The position numbers and the translations under genes were made by a program. From Lachnospiraceae bacterium (lineage in GTDB: Bacteria; Bacillota; Clostridia; Lachnospirales; Lachnospiraceae): DNA of 64,000 nt. The notes below the pieces were generated by a model. That model saw only the letters and a list, made by a program, of their open reading frames with translations, searched no databases and was not told where the DNA came from. The stretch is taken from contig JAAUZI010000076.1 of the NCBI GenBank assembly GCA_014804645.1, forward strand, positions 1 through 64,000, written 5' to 3'. This document shows, piece by piece, positions 8,504 to 17,630 of the stretch (the stretch's first letter is position 1; each line of letters starts with the position of its first letter).

Positions 8504-8899
8504 ATGAAGATTTTGTTGGCTGAAGACGATTTTGTCACAAGAAAATTTATGGTTGGCTTTCTGTCCAAGTACGGCGAGTGTGACGTCACTGTGGACGGCA
8601 TGGAGGCGGTGGACGCTTTCATGATGGCGCTGGAGGATGGGGAACCCTATGACCTGGTGTGTCTGGATATCATGATGCCGGTAATGGACGGCTATCAGGC
8701 GCTGATGGGTATCCGCAATCTGGAAAAGCAAAGCGGAGTCGCGGAGGACGAGAAGGCCAAGGTCATTATGACTACCGCGCTCAATGATGAGAAGAATGTG
8801 AAGATGGCATTTGAGTTGGGATGTACGATCTACTCGGGCAAGCCCATTGACAAGGAGAGATTTGAGCAGGCCATGAAAAAGCTGGGTCTCATACAATGA
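8504..8899 (+). CDS. Single-domain response regulator, CheY-like
   Basis: A 131-residue stand-alone receiver with acidic pair Glu7-Asp8-Asp9, phospho-acceptor Asp55 (LVCLDIMMPVMDG), a Thr-containing beta4 (VIMTTAL) and the conserved Lys in SGKPIDKERF. AGGAGAAGG precedes the ATG by about 5 bases. Its position between cheB and cheA suggests it takes phosphate from CheA. With no flagellar switch genes in the window, its target could instead be the HD-GYP or Hpt proteins; that is inference. Confidence 0.85.
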   Translation: MKILLAEDDFVTRKFMVGFLSKYGECDVTVDGMEAVDAFMMALEDGEPYDLVCLDIMMPVMDGYQALMGIRNLEKQSGVAEDEKAKVIMTTALNDEKNVKMAFELGCTIYSGKPIDKERFEQAMKKLGLIQ

Positions 8900-8960
8900 G
8901 TAATTAACTCTTCTGATACAAGGTATAATCCTAATAAAAAAATACAGGAAAGGAGAAAGT

Positions 8961-11096
8961 ATGGCTGAAGAATTTAACACAGAGGGAATGTTGGACATCT
9001 ATCTGTTTGAGAATGAACAGCTTCTGGAACAACTGCAGGAAATGGTGTTAGAGCAGAAAGACGCGGAATGCTTTGATCAGGACAGCATCAATGAAATATT
9101 CCGTACCATGCACACCATAAAGGGCTCTTCGGGTATTATGATGTTTGATAATGTCACTGCGATTGCCCACAAGCTGGAAGATGTATTCTTTTATCTGAGA
9201 GAGTCCCATCCCGAGCATGTGCCACACTTAAAGCTGGTGGAGCATGTGCTGGAAGTGGCAGATTTCATCACCGGAGAGATGGATAAGATCCGCAACGGCA
9301 ACCCAGCCGACGGAAAGCCGGAGAGCATCATCAAGGAGTTGGATGTCTTTCTGGATGCCATCAAGAAGGGAGTGGGAGAGGACGCTCTGATGCCGGAGAA
9401 CGTGCATGAGGAGCCTAAGCAGTTCTATATAGCTCCCGTTGCCACGGACGCAAGCCGTTTCTACAAGGTGTATATTACATTCTCACCTGAGACGGTAATG
9501 GCCAATGTCCACGCCTACAAGGTAGTCTACGCGTTGAAGGAAATTGCGGAGGACCTGCTGTATTCCCCGGAAGACATCATTTCTGATGAGTCCAGCGGTG
9601 AGACTATTCTGAAAGAAGGTTTCAAGATTCTGCTCCAGGCCCAGTGTACGGAGGAGGAGGTCAGAGACCTGATTGGCGTTGGCTACGACATTGAAAAGGT
9701 TGACGTCTACGAGTGTAAGGCGGAGGAATTCCTGCTGGGCTTTGATTTCGGAGATAAGCAGCCCCAGATTGATCTGGAGTCCAGCGTGGAGGACATTGAG
9801 ACCAAAGCGGAGCAGACCGCGGAGAAGAAAGAGGATACAAAGACTCAGATGGCTCCCGGTGACTTCGTCATCCAGACCAAGGAGCCAGGCCGTCCCAAGA
9901 AACTGGCAAAGGATAAGCAGAAAGGGGCGAAGGATGCATTCATCAGCGTCAATGTGTCTAAGATGGATCAGCTGATGGATCTGATTGGCGAGTTGGTTAT
10001 AGCGGAATCTGTAGTGCTGCAGAATCCTGACCTGAAAGTGCCGGGACTGAACCTTTCCAATTTCAATAAGGCGGCGGGACAGATGTCCAAGATCTCCACG
10101 GATCTGCAGAATGTAATCATGTCCATGAGAATGATGCCTCTGACAAATCTGTTCCAGAAGATGAACCGTATCGTCTTCGATGTATCCCGCAAGCTGGGCA
10201 AGGATATTGAATTTGAGATGATCGGTGAGCACACAGAGGTGGATAAGAATATTATCGAAAATATCTCGGATCCTCTGATGCATATGGTGCGCAATGCGGT
10301 GGATCATGGTATTGAGACCAACGAAGAGCGCAAGGCGAGCGGCAAGACCGAAAAGGCAAAGGTCACTCTGGCCGCCAGGACGGAGGCCGGCAAGGTTTGG
10401 ATCAGCGTCACGGACAACGGAAAGGGCCTGGATCGGCAGAAAATCATGGCAAAAGCCAGAAAACAGGGCATTTTAGAAGATGGAAAGCTGGACAGCGAGT
10501 ACACGGATAAGGAAGTGTTCAAGTTCATTACGCTGCCCGGATTCTCCACCAACGAGCAGGTGACGGAGTACTCCGGACGAGGCGTGGGCATGGACGTGGT
10601 GGTTCAGAACATCCAGGCCATCGGCGGTACGCTGGAGATTGAGAGTGAGGTCGGTCTGGGAACCACCATGACATTGAAGATTCCTCTTACTCTGGCAATC
10701 ATCGATGGTATTGTGATGGAGACAGGTACCTCCTCCTTCGTAGTGGAGACCGGTGTGATCAAGCAGTTTGTCAGCGTCAGGGAGAACATGATGATACATG
10801 AGCCTAACGGCGACGAGTACATCATGATCCGGGGAGAATGCTACCCCGTTCTTCGGCTGGGTGAGTGGTACGGCCTTAAGGATTACCGCAAGTCGGTGGA
10901 AGACGGCATGATGCTGATTTTTGAAGTGGAAGGGAAAGCCATATGCCTCTTCGTGGACAGATTGATAGGCGAGCAGGAGATTGTGGTAAAACCCATCCCG
11001 TCTTATATCAAGAAAGTAAAAGGTCTGTCCGGCTGCACGCAGTTAGGAGATGGCAGCATTGCGCTGATACTTGATCCGGTGGGATTGATAGAATAA
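8961..11096 (+). CDS. cheA: Chemotaxis histidine kinase CheA
   Basis: 711 residues with the full CheA order: P1 Hpt domain with phospho-His51 in RTMHTIKGSSG, a P2-like regulator-binding region (about 155-275), an acidic and basic linker, the P3 dimerisation helices (about 325-395), the P4 ATPase domain (N box near 437-450, DNGKGLD near 485, GRGVGMDVV near 539) and a P5 CheW-like domain (about 575-711). AGGAAAGGAG precedes the start. A TATAAT lies at 8924-8929 but I see no good -35, so a separate promoter is uncertain. Confidence 0.97.
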   Translation: MAEEFNTEGMLDIYLFENEQLLEQLQEMVLEQKDAECFDQDSINEIFRTMHTIKGSSGIMMFDNVTAIAHKLEDVFFYLRESHPEHVPHLKLVEHVLEVADFITGEMDKIRNGNPADGKPESIIKELDVFLDAIKKGVGEDALMPENVHEEPKQFYIAPVATDASRFYKVYITFSPETVMANVHAYKVVYALKEIAEDLLYSPEDIISDESSGETILKEGFKILLQAQCTEEEVRDLIGVGYDIEKVDVYECKAEEFLLGFDFGDKQPQIDLESSVEDIETKAEQTAEKKEDTKTQMAPGDFVIQTKEPGRPKKLAKDKQKGAKDAFISVNVSKMDQLMDLIGELVIAESVVLQNPDLKVPGLNLSNFNKAAGQMSKISTDLQNVIMSMRMMPLTNLFQKMNRIVFDVSRKLGKDIEFEMIGEHTEVDKNIIENISDPLMHMVRNAVDHGIETNEERKASGKTEKAKVTLAARTEAGKVWISVTDNGKGLDRQKIMAKARKQGILEDGKLDSEYTDKEVFKFITLPGFSTNEQVTEYSGRGVGMDVVVQNIQAIGGTLEIESEVGLGTTMTLKIPLTLAIIDGIVMETGTSSFVVETGVIKQFVSVRENMMIHEPNGDEYIMIRGECYPVLRLGEWYGLKDYRKSVEDGMMLIFEVEGKAICLFVDRLIGEQEIVVKPIPSYIKKVKGLSGCTQLGDGSIALILDPVGLIE

Positions 11097-11119
11097 ACGC
11101 ATGAAAAGGAGGTAGCTGC

Positions 11120-11671
11120 ATGGAGGTAAACAGTGAGGCAACAAGACAGACAGACAGTGGACCGGTCACCCATGATGAGCGCGATGCACAAAAGACCATG
11201 TACATGACATTTAAGTCAGGCAATGAGTATTTTGGCATGAAGATCCAGTATGTCAACGAGATCATACCATACCAGGCGATAACGGCGGTTCCGGAGACGG
11301 AAGATTACATCAAGGGATTGATTAATCTCCGAGGTAAGATCATACCGGTTATTGATATCAGCCTTCGATTCAAACAGGAGCCATTTGAGTACGACGACAG
11401 GACCTGTATTATGGTGATCAGTGTGCAGTCCACGGTGGTGGGACTGATCATTGAGAAGATCGCCGAGGTGGTGGAAATTCAGGAACAGAATATTCTGCCC
11501 CCGCCGAGTATCGGCAAGTCCGACAAGGCGCAGAACAAATATGTATATGGCATCGGAAAAGTAGGAGACTCGGTAAAGCTTTTGTTGGATCCCGAAAAGC
11601 TGTTGAATGATGAAGATATGTCAGTTTTAGAGCAGGCAAATAATATGGACGCAGAAGAGAGAGAGGTATAA
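11120..11671 (+). CDS. cheW: Receptor-kinase coupling protein CheW
   Basis: 183 residues forming one CheW domain from about residue 27 to 170, with the hallmark region [14 protein letters not shown] disordered N-terminal 25 residues and a short acidic tail flank it. CheW bridges MCP tips and CheA in the signalling array. AAGGAGG lies just before the start. It sits between cheA and the MCP gene. Confidence 0.95.
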   Translation: MEVNSEATRQTDSGPVTHDERDAQKTMYMTFKSGNEYFGMKIQYVNEIIPYQAITAVPETEDYIKGLINLRGKIIPVIDISLRFKQEPFEYDDRTCIMVISVQSTVVGLIIEKIAEVVEIQEQNILPPPSIGKSDKAQNKYVYGIGKVGDSVKLLLDPEKLLNDEDMSVLEQANNMDAEEREV

Positions 11672-11675
11672 AGTA

Positions 11676-13016
11676 ATGAAAAATATGTCAATTAAAACAA
11701 GATTAATTATTGGTTTTACCATTCCGGTTGTGTTGACAATTGTCAATGCTATTATAGGCATTTTGTCCATCACTTCAGTGGAGCATGCGGCTGATCCTGT
11801 TGCCTATGGCAGGAATGCACAGCTCTTCTTCGTGGGTGTAACCGCGATAGCGATCATTATAACTGTTTTGTACAGTGTATCTGTTATTAAGGTCATCAGA
11901 GTATCTATGGATCAGCTCAGGGCGGCTGCCAAGAAGATCGCTAACGGTCAGACGGATGTGGAGATGGTGAAGTATAACAACGATGAGTTTGGCGAACTGA
12001 TAGATGACTACCAGAAGGTAATCGACAATATCAAGTATCAGGCTAGCGTTGCTGAGGAAGTGGCCAAGGGTAACCTTACTGTGGTTGTAAATCCCAAATC
12101 TCCGGAGGATCTGCTGGGTCACTCTCTGAAAAAGCTGGTTGAGGATAACAACCATGCACTGAGCAGTATCAGCGAGGCGGCATATCAGGTGACGATCGGT
12201 TCCTCCCAGATGGCAAGTGCAAGTCAGTCTCTGGCACAGGGTTCTACAGAGCAGGCTAGCGCTATCGAGGAGATCACAGCTTCCATCGACGAGATCGTGG
12301 AGGCAACTGTTCAGAACGCAGAGCAGGCTAACAAGGCTGCAGAGCTGGTAGAAAATGCAATCAAGGATGTTAAGCAGGGCAATAAGCGGATGCAGGATAT
12401 GATGTCTGCTATGGAGGATATCAACAAGTCATCTGAGAGCATCTCTAAGATTATCAAGACCATTGACGATATCGCATTCCAGACCAATATCCTTGCTCTG
12501 AACGCTGCCGTGGAGGCTGCAAGAGCTGGCGAGGCAGGTAAGGGCTTTGCTGTGGTGGCTGAAGAGGTGAGAAGCCTGGCGGCGAAGAGTCAGCTTGCCG
12601 CATCTGAGACCGCAGGACTGATCGAGGATTCTATCCACAAGGTAGGCCAGGGTTCCCAGATGGCAGACGAGACTGCAAAGGCTCTGGAACTGATCACCGA
12701 AGTGGTAAATGAGAGTGAGGTGCTGATCCACAATATCGCTCAGGCCTGCAACTATCAGGCAACCGGCGGCGCCCAGATCAAGCAGGCAATCACACAGGTT
12801 TCTCAGGTGGTACAGACCAACTCCGCTACCAGCGAGCAGTGTGCTTCCGCAAGTGAGGAGCTTTCCAGCCAGGCAGACCGGATGCGTGAGAAACTTTCTG
12901 CTTACAACCTTGGAAACAGGAGTTCTTCCTCCTCTTCCAGCATAGGTTCTTTCACCGCCTCAAGTGCGAACGAGCAGATTATTTCCCTCGACGGAGACGG
13001 CTTTGGAAAATATTAA
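11676..13016 (+). CDS. Methyl-accepting chemotaxis protein without an external sensor domain
   Basis: 446 residues. Two membrane segments (about 10-32 and 50-72) are joined by only about 17 residues, so no periplasmic ligand-binding domain exists. A HAMP region (about 73-125) leads to a long coiled-coil with the conserved hairpin tip [20 protein letters not shown] (about 266-285) and [15 protein letters not shown] just after. The C-terminus is Ser-rich and lacks a recognisable CheR-tethering pentapeptide. It starts four bases after cheW. Its cue may be membrane state, HAMP input or a partner protein (inferred). Confidence 0.93.
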   Translation: MKNMSIKTRLIIGFTIPVVLTIVNAIIGILSITSVEHAADPVAYGRNAQLFFVGVTAIAIIITVLYSVSVIKVIRVSMDQLRAAAKKIANGQTDVEMVKYNNDEFGELIDDYQKVIDNIKYQASVAEEVAKGNLTVVVNPKSPEDLLGHSLKKLVEDNNHALSSISEAAYQVTIGSSQMASASQSLAQGSTEQASAIEEITASIDEIVEATVQNAEQANKAAELVENAIKDVKQGNKRMQDMMSAMEDINKSSESISKIIKTIDDIAFQTNILALNAAVEAARAGEAGKGFAVVAEEVRSLAAKSQLAASETAGLIEDSIHKVGQGSQMADETAKALELITEVVNESEVLIHNIAQACNYQATGGAQIKQAITQVSQVVQTNSATSEQCASASEELSSQADRMREKLSAYNLGNRSSSSSSSIGSFTASSANEQIISLDGDGFGKY

Positions 13017-13035
13017 TTGTAAATAAGTACTCAGT

Positions 13036-13071
13036 AAATCGGCTGTGTGGAGAAATCCGCACAGCCGATTT
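13036..13071 (+). terminator. Strong hairpin ending the chemosensory block
   Basis: AAATCGGCTGTGTGG (13036-13050) pairs with CCGCACAGCCGATTT (13057-13071) over 15 bases with one G-T wobble and a six-base loop. The T tract after it is weak (GTGTTCT). It closes the operon after the MCP gene. Confidence 0.75.
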
Positions 13072-13092
13072 GTGTTCTGCTCAAGAAAATGA

Positions 13093-13121
13093 TTCCACTG
13101 CGAGCATATATGTGCTATACT
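13093..13121 (+). promoter_or_regulatory. Promoter TTCCAC-17-TATACT with extended -10
   Basis: TTCCAC (13093-13098) and TATACT (13116-13121) are spaced by 17, with TGC before the -10. It would drive the acyltransferase gene and the LacI gene behind it. Confidence 0.5.
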
Positions 13122-13187
13122 GATATTTACAGCAAATTTCTAATGTCGTTAACTAGGGTTTGGAGGCCGGTTTGCGTGGAGAATGGA

Positions 13188-14273
13188 ATGACAAAAAAAC
13201 AGTCCGCGATACTGCAGGGGGTGGCTATATGGATGATGGTGTACCATCACCTGTATTCCTTTGCGGTGGAATATGAGTCTCTGTTGCCATTTATGCAGGT
13301 GGATACTGTCCAGCGGATCGCCTGGTTCTGTAAGCTCTGTGTGGGCATATTTGCCTTTGTCAGCGGGTATGGCATGTATTATGTGATGAAGGGGCAGAAC
13401 GGGGAACGATTCGGCGGACGGCTGCTGGCGGAGTATCGCGGCGCGCTGCTGCGAATCCTGAAACTGTACGGAAGGCTCTGGCTGGTGCTGGCGATCTATA
13501 TGGGAATATTCTTTGGTATACTGAGACAGCCCTTTATGCCGGATCAGCTTTTGGGAAACGTGACGGCCTTAGATCCGACCTACAACGGGGCCTGGTGGTA
13601 TGTGGAGCAATATGCCAAGACTCTGTTGGTGCTGCCCTTGCTGGATCTGTTTCTGACCCATCCCCCTCAGCCGCAGGAACGCAGGAAAAAATGGATATTT
13701 TTCCTTGTACTGGCGCTGGCTGGGGCGGGTGCGGCGCTGGTTGGACGTCTTTGGTGGCCTACGCTTTGGGAACTGATGCTGGCGGTCGTAAAGAGCATGA
13801 GAATTTCATTTCTGCTGATAGCGGTGGTGGGGTATCTGACGGCCCGGTATGCTCTGTACCAGCGGGTAGACCGACGGCTGCGGCGATTGGGCGGCTGGGT
13901 GCCGGTGTGCGTCTCTGTGGTGCTGCTCGCCTTGGTGGTGGTGCTGCGAGTGAAATTGGCGACGGATGCGGCGTATGCAAAAATTGATTTTCTGTTGACG
14001 CCCCTCCTGATATACGGCTTGCTGACGCTGCTCGCCCATGCGGGACCGCTCTGCGCGTTTCTGGCGTGGTGGGGGCGGCAGTCTACCTATATATGGCTGA
14101 CGCATGGTTTTGTGTTCGGATTTCTCTACCTTGTGATCAGGCCTCTTGTGCGGCTGGATATTTGGATATATCTGGTGGTGCTGCTGGTGTCGGGGGCGGT
14201 GGCGGTGGCGCTGAACGCAGTGGAAAAGCTGCCGGGCAGGCTGTGCGCATGGCGCAGAACACATTGCAAATAA
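13188..14273 (+). CDS. Acyltransferase-3 family integral membrane protein
   Basis: About 361 residues with roughly ten hydrophobic segments. It begins with the family pattern: a short cytoplasmic start, the first membrane helix with the YHHLYSF His pair, then an Arg-rich loop. Acyltransferase-3 proteins move acetyl or other acyl groups onto surface sugars; the acceptor here is unknown. Start 13188 follows GGAGAATGGA. GTG 13176, with GGAGG nine bases before it, is a fair alternative. A LacI regulator follows after 13 bases, probably in one transcript. Confidence 0.75.
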   Translation: MTKKQSAILQGVAIWMMVYHHLYSFAVEYESLLPFMQVDTVQRIAWFCKLCVGIFAFVSGYGMYYVMKGQNGERFGGRLLAEYRGALLRILKLYGRLWLVLAIYMGIFFGILRQPFMPDQLLGNVTALDPTYNGAWWYVEQYAKTLLVLPLLDLFLTHPPQPQERRKKWIFFLVLALAGAGAALVGRLWWPTLWELMLAVVKSMRISFLLIAVVGYLTARYALYQRVDRRLRRLGGWVPVCVSVVLLALVVVLRVKLATDAAYAKIDFLLTPLLIYGLLTLLAHAGPLCAFLAWWGRQSTYIWLTHGFVFGFLYLVIRPLVRLDIWIYLVVLLVSGAVAVALNAVEKLPGRLCAWRRTHCK

Positions 14274-14286
14274 AGGGGGAACTTCG

Positions 14287-15282
14287 GTGGCGTCTATCAA
14301 GGAAGTGGCTACAAGAGCAGGAGTGGCTATCTCTACAGTATCAAAGGTTTTGAATCACTATCCCAATATCAGCGAAACGACCAGGCAGAGAGTGAATGCC
14401 GCTATCGAAGAGCTGGGCTTTGTGCCCAATGCTGTGGCAGCGGCACTCTCCTCCAAGCAGGCGGGCAGAATCGCATTGCTGATTCATCTAAACACCAATA
14501 CGCAGGCCATTGACGAGATCAGTATGCAGTATCTGGCCGGGGCTTTGGCCTGTGCCAGAGAGTATGCGCTGGATGTGGTGACGGTTTTTTTCTCCATGCT
14601 GGAGGGCATGAGTACAGAGGAAGTGATCGGATATTTCCGTTCCCAGAGTATCAACGGCATCATTGTCTATGGCATATCCAAAGAGGATCAGGTGTTGCAG
14701 GAACTGGTCAGACGGCAGATTTTTCGGGTGGTGCTGGTGGATGCACCACTGATAAATGAGAGTACCTCCTGCGTGTGGATCGATCAGGCGGCAGCGCAGT
14801 ATGCGGTGGCGGAAAAGACTATGCTGATGGACACCATTCCTTACAAGAAGGTGCTGTATATCGCGGGAAAAAGCAACGGCTATGTGACGGGGGAGAGAAT
14901 TCGAGGCATGGAAAAGTTTGTCGCGGACTATGGGTTGGAGATGATTGTCCATAGCGGAGAGTTCTCGGAGAAAAGGGCCAGGGAACTGACCTTGAAATAT
15001 GCCAAGGATCAGGATATGGTGGTCTGTGCGTCAGATCTCATGGCCATTGGAGCCATGCGGGCGCTGACGGATATGGATATCTTTCGGCCGGTGTGCGGGT
15101 TTGACGGGCTGACTCTGATGGGCTATGTGGGGCAGCAGATGAACACGGTGCGCCAGGACTTTGCCAGAATATCCAAGGAGGCCGTGACGGAGCTGGAGAC
15201 GTTGATGAGCGGCGGTAGCGGCAGGGAGCTGGTGTTGGACTATTCATTGGTGAGACTCAAGTATCAGGATATCATACGGTAG
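14287..15282 (+). CDS. LacI-family transcriptional regulator
   Basis: 331 residues. The N-terminus is the LacI helix-turn-helix and hinge (IKEVATRAGVAISTVSKVLN), followed by a periplasmic-binding-protein-type effector domain from about residue 60. The GTG start at 14287 has GGGGGA six bases upstream. No sugar catabolism gene is adjacent and the only close neighbour is the acyltransferase gene, so the target and the ligand are unknown. Effector-domain sequence is divergent from well-known LacI members. Confidence 0.9.
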   Translation: MASIKEVATRAGVAISTVSKVLNHYPNISETTRQRVNAAIEELGFVPNAVAAALSSKQAGRIALLIHLNTNTQAIDEISMQYLAGALACAREYALDVVTVFFSMLEGMSTEEVIGYFRSQSINGIIVYGISKEDQVLQELVRRQIFRVVLVDAPLINESTSCVWIDQAAAQYAVAEKTMLMDTIPYKKVLYIAGKSNGYVTGERIRGMEKFVADYGLEMIVHSGEFSEKRARELTLKYAKDQDMVVCASDLMAIGAMRALTDMDIFRPVCGFDGLTLMGYVGQQMNTVRQDFARISKEAVTELETLMSGGSGRELVLDYSLVRLKYQDIIR

Positions 15283-15292
15283 CGGAAGAGTG

Positions 15293-15326
15293 CGGGACGT
15301 CCCAACAGAGGACGTCCCGTTTTATT
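15293..15326 (+). terminator. Perfect 10-bp stem terminator after the LacI gene
   Basis: CGGGACGTCC (15293-15302) pairs with GGACGTCCCG (15310-15319) across a seven-base loop, followed by TTTTATT. It separates the LacI gene from the convergent helicase gene. Confidence 0.9.
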
Positions 15327-15349
15327 CCCGCGAGTAACAAGTCAGAAAC

Positions 15350-17428
15350 TCAGCAGTTCAGCACATGCAGCTCGTGCAGCGCCCGGGTGGCGGCCACATA
15401 CAACAGCTTGGCCTGCCGGGGATCATCGGGGCCGTGCTGCATGTCCAGATTCCACAAAATCACGGCGTCAAATTCAAGGCCCTTTACCAGACGGATGGGC
15501 AGTATCATGGTGCCGGTAGAGAAGTTGGAGGCCTCTCCGTCAGTCAAAGGCGTCAGGGGGGAGAGCAGTTCTCTGGCTCTGGCCGCTGTCTCCTCATCCC
15601 GACAGATTACGGCGGTGGTGTGATAGCCCTTGGCCTGAATATCTGTGATAAGTCCGGCCGCATGTTCCGCCATCTCCAGGTCGCTCCAGAATCTGGCCTC
15701 CTCTACCGGTATGCCGTGGCGTATCACCGGCTCGATCCGGTAGCGCCCGGAGGAGGCTTTCTCTAGAATTCGTCCGGCGTATTCGGAGATTTCAATGGTG
15801 TTTCGATAGCTTTTCTGCAATAGCAGGAATTGGTCCCGCTCATTTTTCAGAAAGAGTTTCTGTAGCTCGTACCAGTCGTTCAGGCCCGTGTCATAGTGGA
15901 TATTCTGGGACACATCCCCCATGATGGTAAAATAGGTGGCGGGCAGCAGCGTTCGCAGCACATAGTAGATGCCGATGCCGAAGTCCTGGGCCTCATCCAG
16001 AAACAGCAGGCCGAATTCCTCGTTGGGCGCCTTCTGATATACCCGGTAGTGGATCAGCGACAGGGCGGCAATGTCGTACACGTCATATTCCTTGCGATGC
16101 AGACGGTCCAAGTGGTTCTGCCAAACCTCGGCGGCGCGGGAGCGTTCCGATTCCTCTAAACCCGGCATATTACTGTGGGTCTTCTGCCACAGCCGCAGGT
16201 ATTCCAGATACAGTTCATAGATGCTTGCGGTGGGGCGGGCAGCCTTGTAATGTCCGGCGTATTCCTTCAGTTTGGCCTGCAGCCTGTCCCTGTCCTCCCC
16301 GCTCATCAGGAACTTGATCCGGGTCTTGACCCGCTCGTCCAGCGTACTAAGCAGAGTGCAGATACTGAAGGTGGGATTTTCACGGTACAGCGTGGCGTTG
16401 TTGCTCTCCGACAGGATGGTGCCGATCTGCTTATCCTGCAGAGGGGACAGATTTACCAGATTTTCCCGCAAATGCAGCAGGTACAGCTCCAGCTCTTGCA
16501 TAAAAGAGAGGGTACAGCGCAGGGGAGCGCTGTCGTCCGGCTCCAGGCACTTGTTTTTCTTGACCCAGTCCTTTTCGCACAGACGGGCAAAAATCTGATC
16601 CATGCGCATGTGCTTGATATTGGGCACATCCAGCTCCGGCAGACCGCTGGTGATGTAATTTAGCAGCAGGTCGTTGCTGCCAACGATACAGTACTCGTTG
16701 GATTCAAAGCGTTGCTTATAGTTGTAGAGCAGATAGGAAATGCGGTGCATGGCCACCGTGGTCTTGCCGCTGCCCGCAACTCCCTGGACAATCAGATTGG
16801 CGAAGGGGGACTTGCGGATAATGGCATTCTGCTCTTTTTGGATCGTGGCAATAATCTCACCCAGCACAGCGTCCTTATTTTTTGACAGATATTGCACCAG
16901 CAGTTCGTCGTTGGAAGCCACATCGCTGTCGTAATAGCCCAGAAGTCGTCCGCTTTCTACACTGTAGGTCCGTTTCAAGTGCAGATCGATGAGGATGGGG
17001 TTCTCGTCCGGCAGGCCGTATTCCCCCTCGCCCAGCTCATTCTCATAGTAGACGCTGGAGATGGGGGCGCGCCAGTCTGCAATCAGCACGTCCGTCTTGT
17101 TGCGGAATACGCCGTTCTTGCCGATATAGACCTGCTGCTCCAGCTCGGCGGCGCTCTCGCGGTAATCAATGCGTCCGAAATAGGGTTTGTCCTGTGCCGC
17201 CCGGTTCTTGCGCAGGGAGGCTGCCGCATGCTCCTCCAGGCTGCTGGCGGTCATCAGCTGGTTATACAGCTCCACATCCCCGCTATTTATCGCCTTATAC
17301 AGCTCCTGGACCTGGGCATGCCGCTGTTCATATTCCAGCTCATACCTTGTAACGTTCTGGCCGATAATGTCCAGACATTCCTGAAAGTGCAGCTGCTCCA
17401 ACCGCATTTCCTGTTCCTGATTAGCCAT
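15350..17428 (-). CDS. helD: UvrD/Rep-superfamily helicase of the HelD type
   Basis: 692 residues. An N-terminal coiled-coil arm (about 1-60) and a domain with QVYIGKNGVF and DWRAPISSVYY precede the Walker A motif GVAGSGKTTVAMHR near residue 215, with LLFLDEAQDF as Walker B and late helicase motifs near the C-terminus. This matches HelD, which removes stalled RNA polymerase from DNA in Gram-positives. The protein is somewhat shorter than the Bacillus version. The start at 17428 has GGAGGAG five bases before it; an in-frame upstream ATG at 17461 lacks such a site. Confidence 0.88.
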   Translation of the reverse strand: MANQEQEMRLEQLHFQECLDIIGQNVTRYELEYEQRHAQVQELYKAINSGDVELYNQLMTASSLEEHAAASLRKNRAAQDKPYFGRIDYRESAAELEQQVYIGKNGVFRNKTDVLIADWRAPISSVYYENELGEGEYGLPDENPILIDLHLKRTYSVESGRLLGYYDSDVASNDELLVQYLSKNKDAVLGEIIATIQKEQNAIIRKSPFANLIVQGVAGSGKTTVAMHRISYLLYNYKQRFESNEYCIVGSNDLLLNYITSGLPELDVPNIKHMRMDQIFARLCEKDWVKKNKCLEPDDSAPLRCTLSFMQELELYLLHLRENLVNLSPLQDKQIGTILSESNNATLYRENPTFSICTLLSTLDERVKTRIKFLMSGEDRDRLQAKLKEYAGHYKAARPTASIYELYLEYLRLWQKTHSNMPGLEESERSRAAEVWQNHLDRLHRKEYDVYDIAALSLIHYRVYQKAPNEEFGLLFLDEAQDFGIGIYYVLRTLLPATYFTIMGDVSQNIHYDTGLNDWYELQKLFLKNERDQFLLLQKSYRNTIEISEYAGRILEKASSGRYRIEPVIRHGIPVEEARFWSDLEMAEHAAGLITDIQAKGYHTTAVICRDEETAARARELLSPLTPLTDGEASNFSTGTMILPIRLVKGLEFDAVILWNLDMQHGPDDPRQAKLLYVAATRALHELHVLNC

Positions 17429-17532
17429 CTGTCTCCTCCGTTCTCGCTTATAGTAAACCACATTAGAAATATCAATGTCGTTTACTGTATTTATTTTATA
17501 AAAGAAATTATACGGGAAATAATAAAAAATAC

Positions 17533-17561
17533 TAGACTTTTATTTTGGGATATGCTATGAT
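17533..17561 (+). promoter_or_regulatory. Promoter TAGACT-17-TATGAT with extended -10
   Basis: TAGACT (17533-17538) and TATGAT (17556-17561) have 17-base spacing with TGC before the -10. Transcription would start just ahead of the hairpin at 17583. Confidence 0.5.
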
Positions 17562-17582
17562 GCTTACTAGAGTCGTACCTAA

Positions 17583-17610
17583 AATAGCTGTCGCATAAGC
17601 GATAGCTATT
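17583..17610 (+). promoter_or_regulatory. 12-bp leader hairpin upstream of the LspA-like gene
   Basis: AATAGCTGTCGC (17583-17594) pairs with GCGATAGCTATT (17599-17610) over 12 bases with one wobble and an ATAA loop. No T run follows, so it is not an ordinary terminator. It lies between the promoter and the ribosome site and could stabilise or regulate the message, or serve as a protein-binding site. Confidence 0.55.
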
Positions 17611-17630
17611 TGACGTATAGGAGTATATTT

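Noticed and set aside
8921..8929. Separate promoter for cheA from TATAAT at 8924-8929
   Set aside because: No acceptable -35 occurs at 16-18 bases upstream, so it is not listed as a feature.
9483..10307. Minus-strand open frame of 274 codons within cheA
   Set aside because: Composition typical of antisense reading and fully covered by a conserved kinase gene on the plus strand.
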